A stretch of DNA of 41,206 nt. Source: Acidimicrobiaceae bacterium. Its GTDB lineage: Bacteria; Actinomycetota; Acidimicrobiia; Acidimicrobiales; Ilumatobacteraceae. The notes below the pieces were generated by a model that saw nothing but the letters and a program-made list of their open reading frames with translations, had not been told where the DNA came from and searched no databases. Positions 1 through 8,644 of the stretch are shown in pieces. The position numbers and the translations under genes were made by a program. Position 1 is the stretch's first letter, and every line of letters begins with the position of its first letter. The DNA is taken from assembly GCA_947467375.1 (NCBI GenBank), contig CANIHL010000008.1, positions 1 to 41,206 of the forward strand, read 5' to 3'.

Positions 1-354
1 ACGTTGCAAAAATTTGGCCATCAGCTAGCTGACGACATTTTGGTATCGGTACGTGGGCGCCTCGATAAGCGAGATGACAGCAGGGTTGGATTCATGGCAA
101 TGGACATCACCGTGTTGGAAGGGTTGCGTGCTTTCCAAGACTCGCTGCACCTAAAGATCGCTGCTCAGGTGTTGTCTGAAGCCACCATTGAATCGCTGAA
201 ATCAACGCTGCTGGAGTACCCAGGAACATCGCCTGTGTATTTGCATCTCGGACCAGAGAATGTGTTGCGACTCAGTTCTGAATTCAATGTCAACCTTGAT
301 CGGGCGATTGGCGTGTTGCGTACGGAGTTTGGCGAAAACGCCTATATCGAATAG
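1..354 (+). CDS. dnaE: DNA polymerase III alpha subunit, C-terminal end (partial)
   Basis: The open frame runs in from the left edge, so only the last ~117 codons are visible. The segment reading ILVSVRGRLDKRDDS, then FMAMDITVLEG, and the late PVYLHLGPE stretch look like the OB-fold (nucleic-acid binding) and tail region of bacterial DnaE. In the family this follows the polymerase and helix-hairpin-helix domains. The protein is the catalytic subunit of the replicative polymerase. The real start lies outside the window, and the TTG at position 4 is only an internal codon. No palm or PHP motifs can be checked, so the call rests on the C-terminal pattern alone. Confidence 0.72.
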   Translation, partial: TLQKFGHQLADDILVSVRGRLDKRDDSRVGFMAMDITVLEGLRAFQDSLHLKIAAQVLSEATIESLKSTLLEYPGTSPVYLHLGPENVLRLSSEFNVNLDRAIGVLRTEFGENAYIE

Positions 355-427
355 GCACTACTCGAGCACATAGGGCGGTGCAGTATTGGCCCGTCGCAAA
401 CCACATTTTTGCTGGCAGACTGTAGTC

Positions 428-1093
428 ATGTCAGTTGAGGTTGAAACGCGTGATTGTGCGTCCCTTACAGATATCGAGATCGAAGAATTGGCTGCCATGG
501 GTGGCTTTTTCTCCCAAGAGGTAATTACCAAGGCCAAAGAGGACTGGGTGTTGTTTACCAGTGCCAAAATCAGCGGCAAGGTTCATGGTTTCACATTTTC
601 AACGCTTGAGCGCATCGGTGGAACTCCATGTGTGTTGCTCGGCATGATGAGTGTGAAGCGCACGCCAAAGCGTGATTCAGTGCTCAAAGGCTTGATGACT
701 GAGGCGTATCACCGTGCGCTTATGGCTTTCCCAGACGAAGATGTTGTTGTCGGTTCGCGTTTTTTGAACGCTGAAGGGCTCGAGTCGTTTAAGGCGCTGA
801 CTGAAATGATTCCTCGTCCAGGACATCGTGCTGTTGGCGAAGAGCGTGCATGGGGCAAACGTCTTGCTCGTAGATTCGGCGTTGAATCCACATACGACGA
901 ACAGAGTTTCATTGTGAAGACAAACGGACACAGTGGATTCCTCGATCATGAATCAACGAAGCCGGAAAAAGTGAACCCCGATGTTGCAGCGCAATTTAAG
1001 GGCGTAACAAAGGCCAAGGGTGGAGCGCTCATCGTTCATGGTTGGACCATGGCAGAGTCACTTGCCAAGCTTGGCAAACTCGAAAAGCACTAA
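428..1093 (+). CDS. Unrecognised protein, possibly acetyltransferase-like fold
   Basis: A 221-residue soluble protein that I do not recognise by name. I chose the ATG at 428 over an in-frame TTG at 386, because the 14 extra residues look like non-coding translation. The middle section (GKVHGFTFSTLERIGG, then a strand with VLLGMMSV, then a basic patch and a long helix) has the order of strands and helix seen in GNAT acetyltransferases, but no clear acetyl-CoA loop is visible. The C-terminal ~50 residues are Lys-rich. There is no signal peptide or membrane segment. It lies between dnaE and a nitroreductase, which gives little functional hint. The acetyltransferase idea is weak inference. Confidence 0.7.
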   Translation: MSVEVETRDCASLTDIEIEELAAMGGFFSQEVITKAKEDWVLFTSAKISGKVHGFTFSTLERIGGTPCVLLGMMSVKRTPKRDSVLKGLMTEAYHRALMAFPDEDVVVGSRFLNAEGLESFKALTEMIPRPGHRAVGEERAWGKRLARRFGVESTYDEQSFIVKTNGHSGFLDHESTKPEKVNPDVAAQFKGVTKAKGGALIVHGWTMAESLAKLGKLEKH

Positions 1094-1104
1094 CGGTTAC
1101 CGCG

Positions 1105-1704
1105 GTGAAATTCACCGATCTTGTTCGTTCCCGTCGAATGACGCGGGCTTTTCTACCTCAACCAATTGGCGAAGATGTTTTACATTCGCTTATTGACTTG
1201 GCACTTCGCGCTCCTTCGGCTGGAAAAACGCAAGGCACACATTTCGTAGTGCTCACGGGCGAAGATGTTGCTGCCTTTTGGAACGACACGCTGCTAAACG
1301 AAAAACGAACGACATTTCGTTGGAAACATCTACTTGATGCACCCGTGATCATTCTTCCGTTTGTCGACCCACTTGCATATGTTGCTCGGTATGCCGAGGC
1401 TGACAAGGCAGCAACTGGGCTTGGTGAGGGCCTAGACGTATGGCCAACTCCGTATTGGACGGTTGATGGATCGTTTGCGGTCATGTCGTTGTTGTTAGCA
1501 GCGCATGATGTCGGACTAGGCGCATTGTTCTTTGCGGTGTTTAACGGTGAACAACAACTGCGCACTCGATTGGGTGTTCCCGAGCACATGCAGTTGCTTG
1601 GCGCAATTGCCTTGGGCCATGCTGCACAAGATGGTGAAAAGGGCAGAAGTTCTGTTCGACCACGAATGCCGCTACAGGAAGCGATTCACCAATCGCATTG
1701 GTAA
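1105..1704 (+). CDS. Nitroreductase family protein
   Basis: A 199-residue FMN-dependent nitroreductase-like protein. The N-terminal RSRRMTRAF (residues 9-17) is the family's typical phosphate-binding Arg motif. It is followed by LRAPSAGKTQGTHFVV, equivalent to the usual RAPSxxNxQPWxFVV segment, and later by the long helix AVMSLLLAAHDVGLGALFF. Members reduce nitro compounds, quinones or flavins with NAD(P)H. The substrate cannot be read here. The GTG at 1105 is preferred because upstream in-frame codons overlap the end of the previous gene and do not resemble the family. The end is convergent with the minus-strand DUF255 gene, 4 bases away. Confidence 0.85.
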   Translation: MKFTDLVRSRRMTRAFLPQPIGEDVLHSLIDLALRAPSAGKTQGTHFVVLTGEDVAAFWNDTLLNEKRTTFRWKHLLDAPVIILPFVDPLAYVARYAEADKAATGLGEGLDVWPTPYWTVDGSFAVMSLLLAAHDVGLGALFFAVFNGEQQLRTRLGVPEHMQLLGAIALGHAAQDGEKGRSSVRPRMPLQEAIHQSHW

Positions 1705-1708
1705 ATAG

Positions 1709-3703
1709 TTACGCGAGTGCGACGCGTAGGGTTTCCACCAATTCGTCAGGTGATGTGGTTGGCTTCATGCACGCGTATTCTTTGCACACGTAGGCAGAGT
1801 GTTGATTGCGGTCAGTCCACAATGGGGAGTCATACGGCTCGCCCCATGCAAGCACCACGGTCGGCAACCACCGTTTGCGGAGTTCGCGCAACATGTCGGG
1901 TTGATTACCGGGTAGTGCGACTTCGGTAATTCCTGCGTGGCACAGGTGAACAGATGCGAGCAAATTGCCGAATGCAGATGGAGCGCTAGTCGCAATGCGT
2001 GCAAGAAGGCGCAATATTTGTTCGGCATGGTGGGTGTATCGGCTGTTGCCAGTGAGAGCGCCAAGTCGGTACAACGCAAGCGCTGCGGTTGAGTTTGCTG
2101 ATGGAGTCGCATTGTCCATCACATCTTTTTGACGAACGATGAGCTGTTCGCCATTGTCGGGGGTGGTGAACAGTCCGCCATTGACGGCATCCCAGCATTG
2201 AGTGAGCATTTCGTCGGCTGCTTCTTGTGCGTAGGTAATCCAGCGTGCTTGACCACTTGCTTCACCAAGCCGAGTGAAGGCGTCAACCAATTGCGCAAGG
2301 TCGGCTGCAAGGGCTCGGTGTCGTGCCTGTGGTAAGCCCGATTCCTGCCAACTGCGGTGCCAATTGGCTTGCGCAGTGCGAAGTTCGCGCACGAGAAATT
2401 CGCCGTTACGAATTGCTGCTTGCAGCCATTCGTCAGATTCAAAAAAGAAAGCAGCCTCGGCAAGTGTTGCCAGCATCATGGCGTTCCACTCGGTAAGTAC
2501 CTTGTCGTCGAGAAGTGGTCGCTTGCGAGATTCTCTGTGCTGATACAGAAGCTGTCGGGCCTCTTCCACGTCAGGTGGACGCGAGAGATCTCCTCGATGA
2601 TGAAGCCTCACGGGAATGTTTTTGCCTTCAAAGTTTCCTGGGACGGTTATTTCGTACCAAGTGAGTGCTGCTTCGTGAAGATGCGCAGGGAGGGCGTTGA
2701 TGATTTCATCGCGACTCCAGACATAGAAGTGACCCTCGTGGCTGTGGCCGCTGTCATCGAGTGAGTCTGCGTCTTCAGCGCTAAAGAATCCACCGTCGCG
2801 GTGCGTGAGGTCGCGCAGCACATATTCGATGGTTTCGCGTGCAACTTGTTTCCAAGTTTCATTGCCGAACAGCATTCCTGCGTGCAAATACACACGTGCA
2901 AGCAATGCCTGGTCGTACAACATTTTTTCGAAGTGGGGGACTAACCACATTTCATCCACGCTGTATCGCGAGAATCCGCCACCAATGTGGTCGTACATGC
3001 CGCCACTAGCCATGGCATCAAGCGAGGTGGTCACGATGTTTTCGAGATCACTATCTTCGCCAGCAAGCAGTTGGCGCAGCAATACTTCCAGGTTCATCGT
3101 GCTTGGGAACTTCGGTGCATTACCAAATCCACCCCACGTTGCATCGAAGCTTGCGCGTAGTTGGGTAACAGCAAGTTCAAACGTTGAAAATTCGGCAATG
3201 GTTGAATGCTGTTCAATCTTTGCCGTGCGTTCAAGTGCTTCCATCAAGGCATCAATGTTGTTGTTGATGTCGTCGCGACGGTTGTTCCAAGCCTCGGTGA
3301 TTGCGTTCATCAGTTGCAGGAACGAAGGCTTCGGGAAATAGGTTCCGCCAAAGAATGGTTTTCCATCTGGAGCAAGAAAGACCGTCATTGGCCATCCGCC
3401 TCGGCCAGTCATTGCCTGAACTGCATCCATATAGATCGCATCAACATCTGGGCGTTCTTCACGATCAACTTTGATATTGACGAACAGCTTGTTCATGACC
3501 GTTGCCGTCTCGAGGTCTTCAAAACATTCATGGGCCATGACGTGGCACCAATGACATGCCGAATAACCCACGGACAACAGGATCGGAACGTTGCGTTCGC
3601 GAGCCAGAGCAAATGCCTCTTCTCCCCATGGGAACCAATCCACAGGATTGTCGGCGTGCTGACGAAGGTATGGACTGGTTTGATCGGCCAAACGATTGGT
3701 CAT
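1709..3703 (-). CDS. Thioredoxin-domain protein of the DUF255/YyaL (SSP411) family
   Basis: At 664 residues it has the family's normal length. The start [23 protein letters not shown] and the redox motif CHWC (C50, C53) in [18 protein letters not shown] are diagnostic of the N-terminal thioredoxin-like domain. The rest is the alpha/alpha-barrel, glycosidase-like part, with [23 protein letters not shown] and LTEWNAMM. Function in bacteria is poorly known; a redox or sugar-modifying role has been suggested for the family. There is no signal peptide, so it is likely cytoplasmic. The ATG at 3703 has only a weak AAAGG element upstream. It follows the subtilase gene by 21 bases on the same strand. 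Confidence 0.93.
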   Translation of the reverse strand: MTNRLADQTSPYLRQHADNPVDWFPWGEEAFALARERNVPILLSVGYSACHWCHVMAHECFEDLETATVMNKLFVNIKVDREERPDVDAIYMDAVQAMTGRGGWPMTVFLAPDGKPFFGGTYFPKPSFLQLMNAITEAWNNRRDDINNNIDALMEALERTAKIEQHSTIAEFSTFELAVTQLRASFDATWGGFGNAPKFPSTMNLEVLLRQLLAGEDSDLENIVTTSLDAMASGGMYDHIGGGFSRYSVDEMWLVPHFEKMLYDQALLARVYLHAGMLFGNETWKQVARETIEYVLRDLTHRDGGFFSAEDADSLDDSGHSHEGHFYVWSRDEIINALPAHLHEAALTWYEITVPGNFEGKNIPVRLHHRGDLSRPPDVEEARQLLYQHRESRKRPLLDDKVLTEWNAMMLATLAEAAFFFESDEWLQAAIRNGEFLVRELRTAQANWHRSWQESGLPQARHRALAADLAQLVDAFTRLGEASGQARWITYAQEAADEMLTQCWDAVNGGLFTTPDNGEQLIVRQKDVMDNATPSANSTAALALYRLGALTGNSRYTHHAEQILRLLARIATSAPSAFGNLLASVHLCHAGITEVALPGNQPDMLRELRKRWLPTVVLAWGEPYDSPLWTDRNQHSAYVCKEYACMKPTTSPDELVETLRVALA

Positions 3704-3724
3704 GTGTTTGCCTTTACGTTGCAG

Positions 3725-5200
3725 TTATAGAACGGTGATGTCGCCAACAACGGTCAGTTTTGGAAATGGCGAGCGCGCAGCAACGGTCATTCGTACTCGG
3801 CACACAGAAGGCGCTGAAGGAGCGATCAACTTCACGCCACTGACGCGACATGTACCAGCAACAACTTTGTACGTTCGGCTTCCCGATGAGGATGAATTGA
3901 ACAGTTTTGTCAATTCGGTGGTACTCGCTGGCTTTACAGTGTTCGTAACTTGCCAGATCGGAAAAAATGGCCCGGCTGCACCCGAGATCACAAACTGTTT
4001 TGTGCCGCCTCGCGTGTAGGTGATGCCCACACGAATAGTGTGTCGCGCATCGGTTTGGGTGGTGAGGTATTGACGCTTAGTGGCTTTAGCAATTGCAACG
4101 CAATCTGCAGGTATTTCGGTGACAACAGGACCGCTTAAATCACAGCGGAACCACTTCACGCTGGAAACGTCTGTGATGGATTCAAGGTTGGCAACGAGTA
4201 ATTCACTCACATGGCCAACTGCTGCGATTTGAGGAGCGGCTATGGGCGGGAACATACGTTGTAGTTCAGCTAACGCTGCAACCATGTTGATGAGCCCAAC
4301 GCCAAACGTGAGGTCGCGCCCCGGTTCTCCAATGTCTGTTGCCGTGCGCAACAAGATGTCGCGAACTTGGGTATTCGTAACCCGTGGTTCAGCAGCAAAC
4401 AACAATGCCGCCGCGCCGGCAACAAAACCTGCAGCCATGCTGGTGCCACTGAGCGAGACGTAATCACCTTTTGCGGTAGAGACAATGTTGGAACCTGGCG
4501 CCGCAATGTCGATGTAGTCGCCACGTTGATCGAACGCAGTTGCGCTATTTGACTGGTCGACTGCGGTGACAGCAAGTGTGAGGTCAAGCGATGCAGGCCA
4601 TTTCGGTTTATCAATAGCACCGCCGTTGCCAGCGGCAGCAACAACTAGGACGCCCTTGTCGTTGGCATAGGTAATTGCTTGGGTCAAACTGGAGCTTTCA
4701 TTTGTGCCACCAAGTGACAAGTTGATGACCTTTGCACCGTTATCGGCTGCGTAGCGAACTCCAGCGGCGACGTCTCGTGCGTCGCCTTGTCCCGCTTGGT
4801 CAAGTACTTGAATCGGCAAAATTTTTGCTCGTGGGGCAACACCGGAACCACCAATGCCGTTATTGGCAGCAGCAGCGATGATTCCTGCAACGTGTGATCC
4901 GTGTCCACTGGCATCGATATCGGATCCATCTAGTGACTCAACTGATCCGAAGAACGAGTGACCGGTCAATAAATTCTCTGCAAGGTCAGGATGTGGGCCG
5001 CTGCCGCTATCGACAACAGCAACAATGACACCTTGTCCAGTAGTTGTAGTCCAAACACGATCTGCGCCAATGGCAAAAATTCCCCATTGTTGCGCAAGCA
5101 GTGGGTCGGTCGCCGCGGCCTGAACATGTGACGTCAGTGTCAAGCAAGAGGCAACGAGTGCAGCGAAACAAATCGCGAGAGTAGTAAGGGGTTTACGCAA
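3725..5200 (-). CDS. Secreted S8 (subtilisin-family) serine protease
   Basis: A 491-residue protein with an N-terminal signal peptide: MRKPL, a hydrophobic stretch, and a likely cut after HVQA near residue 28. The catalytic triad is visible as D64 (VAVVDSG), H100 (SGHGSHVAG) and S255 (SGTSMAAG). The oxyanion Asn is in AAAGNGG near 193. The Pro that normally follows GTSMA(A/S) is Gly here. About 190 residues beyond the catalytic domain have no recognised motif and may form beta-rich accessory domains. There is no LPXTG motif or C-terminal membrane anchor, so it is probably released or cell-wall associated. The start is TTG, preceded 8 bases upstream by a TAGACC hexamer. Confidence 0.93.
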   Translation of the reverse strand: MRKPLTTLAICFAALVASCLTLTSHVQAAATDPLLAQQWGIFAIGADRVWTTTTGQGVIVAVVDSGSGPHPDLAENLLTGHSFFGSVESLDGSDIDASGHGSHVAGIIAAAANNGIGGSGVAPRAKILPIQVLDQAGQGDARDVAAGVRYAADNGAKVINLSLGGTNESSSLTQAITYANDKGVLVVAAAGNGGAIDKPKWPASLDLTLAVTAVDQSNSATAFDQRGDYIDIAAPGSNIVSTAKGDYVSLSGTSMAAGFVAGAAALLFAAEPRVTNTQVRDILLRTATDIGEPGRDLTFGVGLINMVAALAELQRMFPPIAAPQIAAVGHVSELLVANLESITDVSSVKWFRCDLSGPVVTEIPADCVAIAKATKRQYLTTQTDARHTIRVGITYTRGGTKQFVISGAAGPFFPIWQVTNTVKPASTTELTKLFNSSSSGSRTYKVVAGTCRVSGVKLIAPSAPSVCRVRMTVAARSPFPKLTVVGDITVL

Positions 5201-5208
5201 GCAATATT

Positions 5209-5214
5209 GGTCTA
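5209..5214 (-). promoter_or_regulatory. Possible -10 hexamer (TAGACC) for the subtilase gene
   Basis: On the minus strand TAGACC lies 8 bases before the TTG start and shares its TAG with the fabI stop codon. It differs by one base from the TAGACT seen before thrS, lemA and alaS. No -35 element is evident. This is a weak call based on position and similarity. Confidence 0.3.
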
Positions 5215-5979
5215 CACGCCCATTGCGTGGAAGCCACCATCAACGTGCACAATTTCTGCCGTGGTGCACGGGAACCAATCGGAAAGCATGGCCACGCATG
5301 TGCGGGCTACCCCGCTCGAGTCGTTGACATCCCACCCAAGGGGAGCGCGGTCATCCCACACATCTTCAAATTTTTGAAAACCAGGAATCGATTTTGCAGC
5401 CATCGTGCGAATTGGTCCAGCAGCAACAAGATTGCAGCGAATTTGTTTGCTGCCAAGTTCTTTTGCGAGGTAGCGATTCGTCGATTCGAGTGCCGCCTTC
5501 GCAACGCCCATCCAGTTGTACGCAGGCCATGCAACGGTGTTGTCGAAATCCAAACCGACAATCGTTCCTCCATTAGTCATGAGTGGAACGAAAGCATCCG
5601 CCAAGGTTTTTAGCGAGTACGCGGATATTTGCATCGCGACCGAAACGTCGGACCACTGTGCAGCCATGAAATCGTCGCCGAGGCATACAGCTGGTGCGAA
5701 TCCAATGGCATGCAGTACGCCGTCTACTCGCCCAAATTGGGCTTTGGCGGCTTCGCGAGCAGAAACGATGTGTTCGTCAACAGTGACATCGAACTCCACA
5801 ACTTTGATTTCGGTGCTCAGCTTGCGCGCGGTTCGCTCCGTGATGGAAAGGCCACGTCCTGCTCCCGTGAGCATGACCTGGGCACCTTCCTCAAGTGCAA
5901 GCTTTGCGACCCCGAAGGCGAGTGAGGCGTCGGTCAGCACGCCGGTGACGACAATGTTTTTCCCATTCAAAATTCCCAT
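5212..5979 (-). CDS. fabI: Enoyl-[acyl-carrier-protein] reductase (NADH), InhA/FabI type
   Basis: A 255-residue short-chain dehydrogenase that performs the last reduction of type II fatty acid elongation. The sequence is close to mycobacterial InhA as I remember it: MGILNGKNIVVTGVLTDASLAF at the cofactor site, HAIGFAP, and the catalytic pair Y154 and K161 in AYNWMGVAK. NLVAAGPIRT and RAPLGWD follow. F145 sits where InhA has its substrate-contacting Phe. The ATG at 5979 is chosen over an in-frame upstream extension because homologues begin at MGIL. A TACGGT hexamer 7 bases before this ATG fits leaderless transcription. It is divergent from npdG, with 46 bases between starts. Confidence 0.96.
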   Translation of the reverse strand: MGILNGKNIVVTGVLTDASLAFGVAKLALEEGAQVMLTGAGRGLSITERTARKLSTEIKVVEFDVTVDEHIVSAREAAKAQFGRVDGVLHAIGFAPAVCLGDDFMAAQWSDVSVAMQISAYSLKTLADAFVPLMTNGGTIVGLDFDNTVAWPAYNWMGVAKAALESTNRYLAKELGSKQIRCNLVAAGPIRTMAAKSIPGFQKFEDVWDDRAPLGWDVNDSSGVARTCVAMLSDWFPCTTAEIVHVDGGFHAMGV

Positions 5980-5986
5980 GCCTATG

Positions 5987-5992
5987 ACCGTA
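5987..5992 (-). promoter_or_regulatory. Putative -10 hexamer (TACGGT) for fabI
   Basis: Read on the minus strand, TACGGT is followed by 7 bases and then the fabI ATG. This matches the TANNNT pattern and the spacing seen at other starts in the window. With so short a leader the transcript would begin at or next to the ATG. Confidence 0.4.
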
Positions 5993-6025
5993 GTTCCCGA
6001 GTGTGGTTTGTGTAAGGCTTCACGT

Positions 6026-6718
6026 ATGCGGATTGGAATTATTGGCGGCACCGGGCCAGCAGGAAGCGGGTTAGCCCTGCGAATGAGCGTTGCCGGTCAT
6101 CAGGTGCTTATCGGGTCTCGGTCAAAAGAGCGTTCAGAAGAAAAGGCCGCTGAGCTGATTGCTCAATGGCCCGAACACAAGTTGAAATTCGACACTGGCA
6201 CGAATGAAGCCGCTGCCAATTGTGACTTGATTGTTGTCGCAACGCCTTGGGATTCAACTGCCACCATTGTTGGCGAACATGCCGAAGCATTGCGCGGCAA
6301 GGTTGTGGTCACTATGGCGAACGCTCTAGTGAAGGTTGGTAAAGAGTTTCAACCATTGGTTCCACCGCGGGGAAGTATTGCTGCGCACGTACAAGCTGAA
6401 ATTCCTGGCAGTCGCGTCGTCGCAGCAATGCAGCATCTTCCTGCAAAGGAACTTGGCAATCTGAATCATCACGTTGATTCCGATGTGTTGATTTGTTCAG
6501 ACTTTCCCGAAGCGATCGAAATTGTCAGCGATCTGGTTGCACAAATTCCTGGCTGCAGACCACTGAGCACAGGTCGCTTGTCAAATGCACTTGCGCTCGA
6601 GGCATTCACCGCAGTGTTGTTGCAGTTGAATGTGCGCTACAAAACACGAGTGGCTCCACGGCTTACCGGAATTCCAGACGTTGACCCGATTAGTGGTCGC
6701 AATATGAAGTTGGACTAA
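6026..6718 (+). CDS. npdG: NADPH-dependent F420 reductase (F420H2:NADP+ oxidoreductase)
   Basis: A 230-residue protein beginning MRIGIIGGTGPAGSGLALR, a Rossmann NADP-binding loop, followed by GSRSKERSEEKA, where the Arg and Ser residues should bind the 2'-phosphate of NADP. Later segments (VVATPWDS, VVTMANALV, AAMQHLPAKELG, LSNALALEAFTAVLLQLN) follow the Npd/FNO family pattern. The enzyme moves hydride between NADPH and coenzyme F420 in the cytoplasm. An open frame extends 170 codons further upstream, but it lies antisense to fabI and lacks family similarity, so the ATG at 6026 is used. The luciferase-like oxidoreductase at 15.2-16.1 kb may use the reduced F420. Confidence 0.88.
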   Translation: MRIGIIGGTGPAGSGLALRMSVAGHQVLIGSRSKERSEEKAAELIAQWPEHKLKFDTGTNEAAANCDLIVVATPWDSTATIVGEHAEALRGKVVVTMANALVKVGKEFQPLVPPRGSIAAHVQAEIPGSRVVAAMQHLPAKELGNLNHHVDSDVLICSDFPEAIEIVSDLVAQIPGCRPLSTGRLSNALALEAFTAVLLQLNVRYKTRVAPRLTGIPDVDPISGRNMKLD

Positions 6719-6729
6719 TCAACTTGACG

Positions 6730-7860
6730 ATGAAGTTGTTTGATACCGCGCAGCAAGAGATAGTCGAATTTGCTCCGAACCCAACGGTGCTGATGTACAC
6801 GTGCGGAATTACTCCGTACGACGCGACACACTTAGGTCATGCCTTCACCTTTATCTCTTATGACGTACTACAGCGTCGGCTGATCGATATGGGCCATCAA
6901 GTGAAGTGCGTGCGCAACGTCACCGACGTAGATGACCCACTGTTTGCCAAAGCTCGCGAACTTGGAGTTCATTATCTCGATCTTGCAGCAGGTGAAGAGG
7001 CGCGTTTCGAATCGGACATGACTGCGTTGAACGCACTGCCTGTGCACAGCACTCCGCGCGCATCTTCGGCGATTCCCGACATTCGCGGATTCATCGGCAT
7101 GGTGATTGACCGCGGGTTTGCTTATGAATCTGGTGGTTCGGTGTATTTCGACGTGGAGAAGTTTCCACAGTTTGGCAGCGTGTCGCATTACAGCCGCGAA
7201 ACCATGATTGCGCTTGCTCGTGAGCGCGGCGGCAATGTTGACGACCCGCATAAACGAAACCCACTCGACTTTGTGTTGTGGCATCCATCAGCATCTGACG
7301 AACCATCGTGGGACACCATGTGGGGAGCGGGCCGACCTGGTTGGCACATCGAATGTTCCGCCCTTGCACTTCGCGAACTTGGAACCACAATCGACCTGCA
7401 CGGTGGCGGAAGCGACTTAATTTTCCCGCATCACGAATGCGAGCGAGCCCAATCTGAAGCTGCAACTGGCCAACAGTTTGTGAAGCACTGGATGCACGTG
7501 GCGATGGTGTCGATGGACGGCCACAAGATGTCGAAGAGCCGTGGCAATTTGGTGTTCGTCGATAAGTTGCGTACCCAACATGACCCGATGGCAATTCGAT
7601 TGGGACTGATTGAGCACCACTACCGCACGGAGTGGGAATGGGACGACCAACTCATGGCGCGTAATGAGGCGCGACTTGCGCAATGGAAGTCAGCGGCACA
7701 AGTAGGAAACTCGCAAGGTGACTCTGGGTTGCTTGCAGAGGTGCGCTCGGCTCTAGACAATGATCTCGATACGCCTACGGCTGTAGCACTCGTCGATGCT
7801 GCAGCAAAAAATGGAGTAGCAGTAGGAGACAGTGCACGCCTACTAGGGGTCGTTATCTGA
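6730..7860 (+). CDS. mshC: Cysteine:glucosaminyl-inositol ligase (mycothiol synthesis, MshC)
   Basis: A 376-residue class I, cysteinyl-tRNA-synthetase-like ligase that joins cysteine to GlcN-inositol with ATP to build mycothiol. CGITPYDATHLGHA (C25 zinc ligand; HLGH at 34-37 is the HIGH motif) is the MshC version. CysS has CGPTVYD with HIGHAR instead. GRPGWHIECSA (C209), the zinc-site GGGSDLIFPHHE (H234) and KMSKS at 266-270 complete the active site. I recall about 410 residues for MshC, so the C-terminus is somewhat short. The ATG at 6730 is preferred to the TTG six bases upstream. The stop overlaps the next ATG by one base (TGATG). Its presence is strong evidence for Actinobacteria. Confidence 0.92.
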   Translation: MKLFDTAQQEIVEFAPNPTVLMYTCGITPYDATHLGHAFTFISYDVLQRRLIDMGHQVKCVRNVTDVDDPLFAKARELGVHYLDLAAGEEARFESDMTALNALPVHSTPRASSAIPDIRGFIGMVIDRGFAYESGGSVYFDVEKFPQFGSVSHYSRETMIALARERGGNVDDPHKRNPLDFVLWHPSASDEPSWDTMWGAGRPGWHIECSALALRELGTTIDLHGGGSDLIFPHHECERAQSEAATGQQFVKHWMHVAMVSMDGHKMSKSRGNLVFVDKLRTQHDPMAIRLGLIEHHYRTEWEWDDQLMARNEARLAQWKSAAQVGNSQGDSGLLAEVRSALDNDLDTPTAVALVDAAAKNGVAVGDSARLLGVVI

Positions 7861-8603
7861 TGTCGACGCGGGTCGATGACTTGTATTCGGGTGCTACCGA
7901 ACTGCAGTCGCGAATTCGACCTGCTGTGCGAATAGTTGCTAATCGACTGTGGCGTTTCGACCTTCAAGGGTTTGAGCAACTTCCCGAAACCGGCCCAGCA
8001 ATTTTGTGTGCCAACCACGTCAGTTTTTTGGACTCAGCGTTTCTCATCATCCAAGCACCACGCAATATTTCTTTTGTCGGTAAGAGCGAATATCTCGATT
8101 CCTGGAAGACGCGACGATTATTTCCCGCGCTTGGCATGATTCCCATTGATCGCGAAGGTGGGGAGAAGGCGCAGGTTGCACTTGATGCGGCAGAAAATGT
8201 CTTGCAACGTGGAGAACTGTTTGGCATTTTCCCAGAGGGAACACGAAGTCGAGATGGGATGTTGTACAAAGGCAAAACCGGCGCTGCACGATTGGCCGTC
8301 AAACTTAATTGCCCAATTTTTCCCGTTGGCATTGTTGGCACACGTGAAATTCAGCCACCCGATGCAAAACTGCCTCGCGTCGGTGGGCGAGTCAGCATCA
8401 CGATCGGCAAAGCAATTTTGCCCGAACGATATGCACAGCGCAGTGACGATCATTTCGTGTTGCGAGAAATGACTGATGAAGTGATGTTTGAAATACAGTC
8501 CATGACTGGCCAGCAATATCGAAATGTCTATGCCAGTAAACGGCAGGACGAGCAGTTGCCATTGGGGGAACAACAGAGAGTGCCAGTCGCCACGGGCAAA
8601 TAG
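7860..8603 (+). CDS. plsC: 1-acyl-sn-glycerol-3-phosphate acyltransferase (PlsC family)
   Basis: A 247-residue acyltransferase with the catalytic H(X)4D motif NHVSFLD (H53, D58) and the glycerol-phosphate binding motif FPEGTRS at 124-130. GMIPIDR and PIFPVGIVGT are the other two family blocks. It should acylate lysophosphatidic acid to phosphatidic acid at the inner face of the membrane. No long transmembrane helix is evident, so it is probably a peripheral protein. Its ATG overlaps the mshC stop by one base, implying co-translation. The family is broad, so the exact acyl acceptor is inferred. Confidence 0.9.
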   Translation: MSTRVDDLYSGATELQSRIRPAVRIVANRLWRFDLQGFEQLPETGPAILCANHVSFLDSAFLIIQAPRNISFVGKSEYLDSWKTRRLFPALGMIPIDREGGEKAQVALDAAENVLQRGELFGIFPEGTRSRDGMLYKGKTGAARLAVKLNCPIFPVGIVGTREIQPPDAKLPRVGGRVSITIGKAILPERYAQRSDDHFVLREMTDEVMFEIQSMTGQQYRNVYASKRQDEQLPLGEQQRVPVATGK

Positions 8604-8629
8604 GGCGGTCCGTGTAAGGCTCGCGAACC

Positions 8630-8635
8630 TAGACT
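8630..8635 (+). promoter_or_regulatory. Putative -10 hexamer (TAGACT) for thrS
   Basis: TAGACT ends 9 bases before the thrS ATG, in a 41-base gap. The same hexamer precedes lemA and alaS at 6 and 8 bases. No Shine-Dalgarno sequence is seen in between, which fits a leaderless or nearly leaderless transcript. Confidence 0.5.
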
Positions 8636-8644
8636 GAAGACGCG

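Noticed and set aside
1158-1589. A 143-codon open frame antisense to the nitroreductase gene
   Set aside because: Its composition (many Ser, Thr and Asn) is typical of antisense translation and the opposite strand has family motifs.
5516-6025. A 170-codon N-terminal extension of npdG
   Set aside because: It is antisense to the well-supported fabI gene and shows no family similarity; the Rossmann start MRIGIIGGTG at 6026 is the natural beginning.
6730-7860. Cysteinyl-tRNA synthetase
   Set aside because: The active-site text CGITPYDATHLGHA and the short length match MshC, not CysS.
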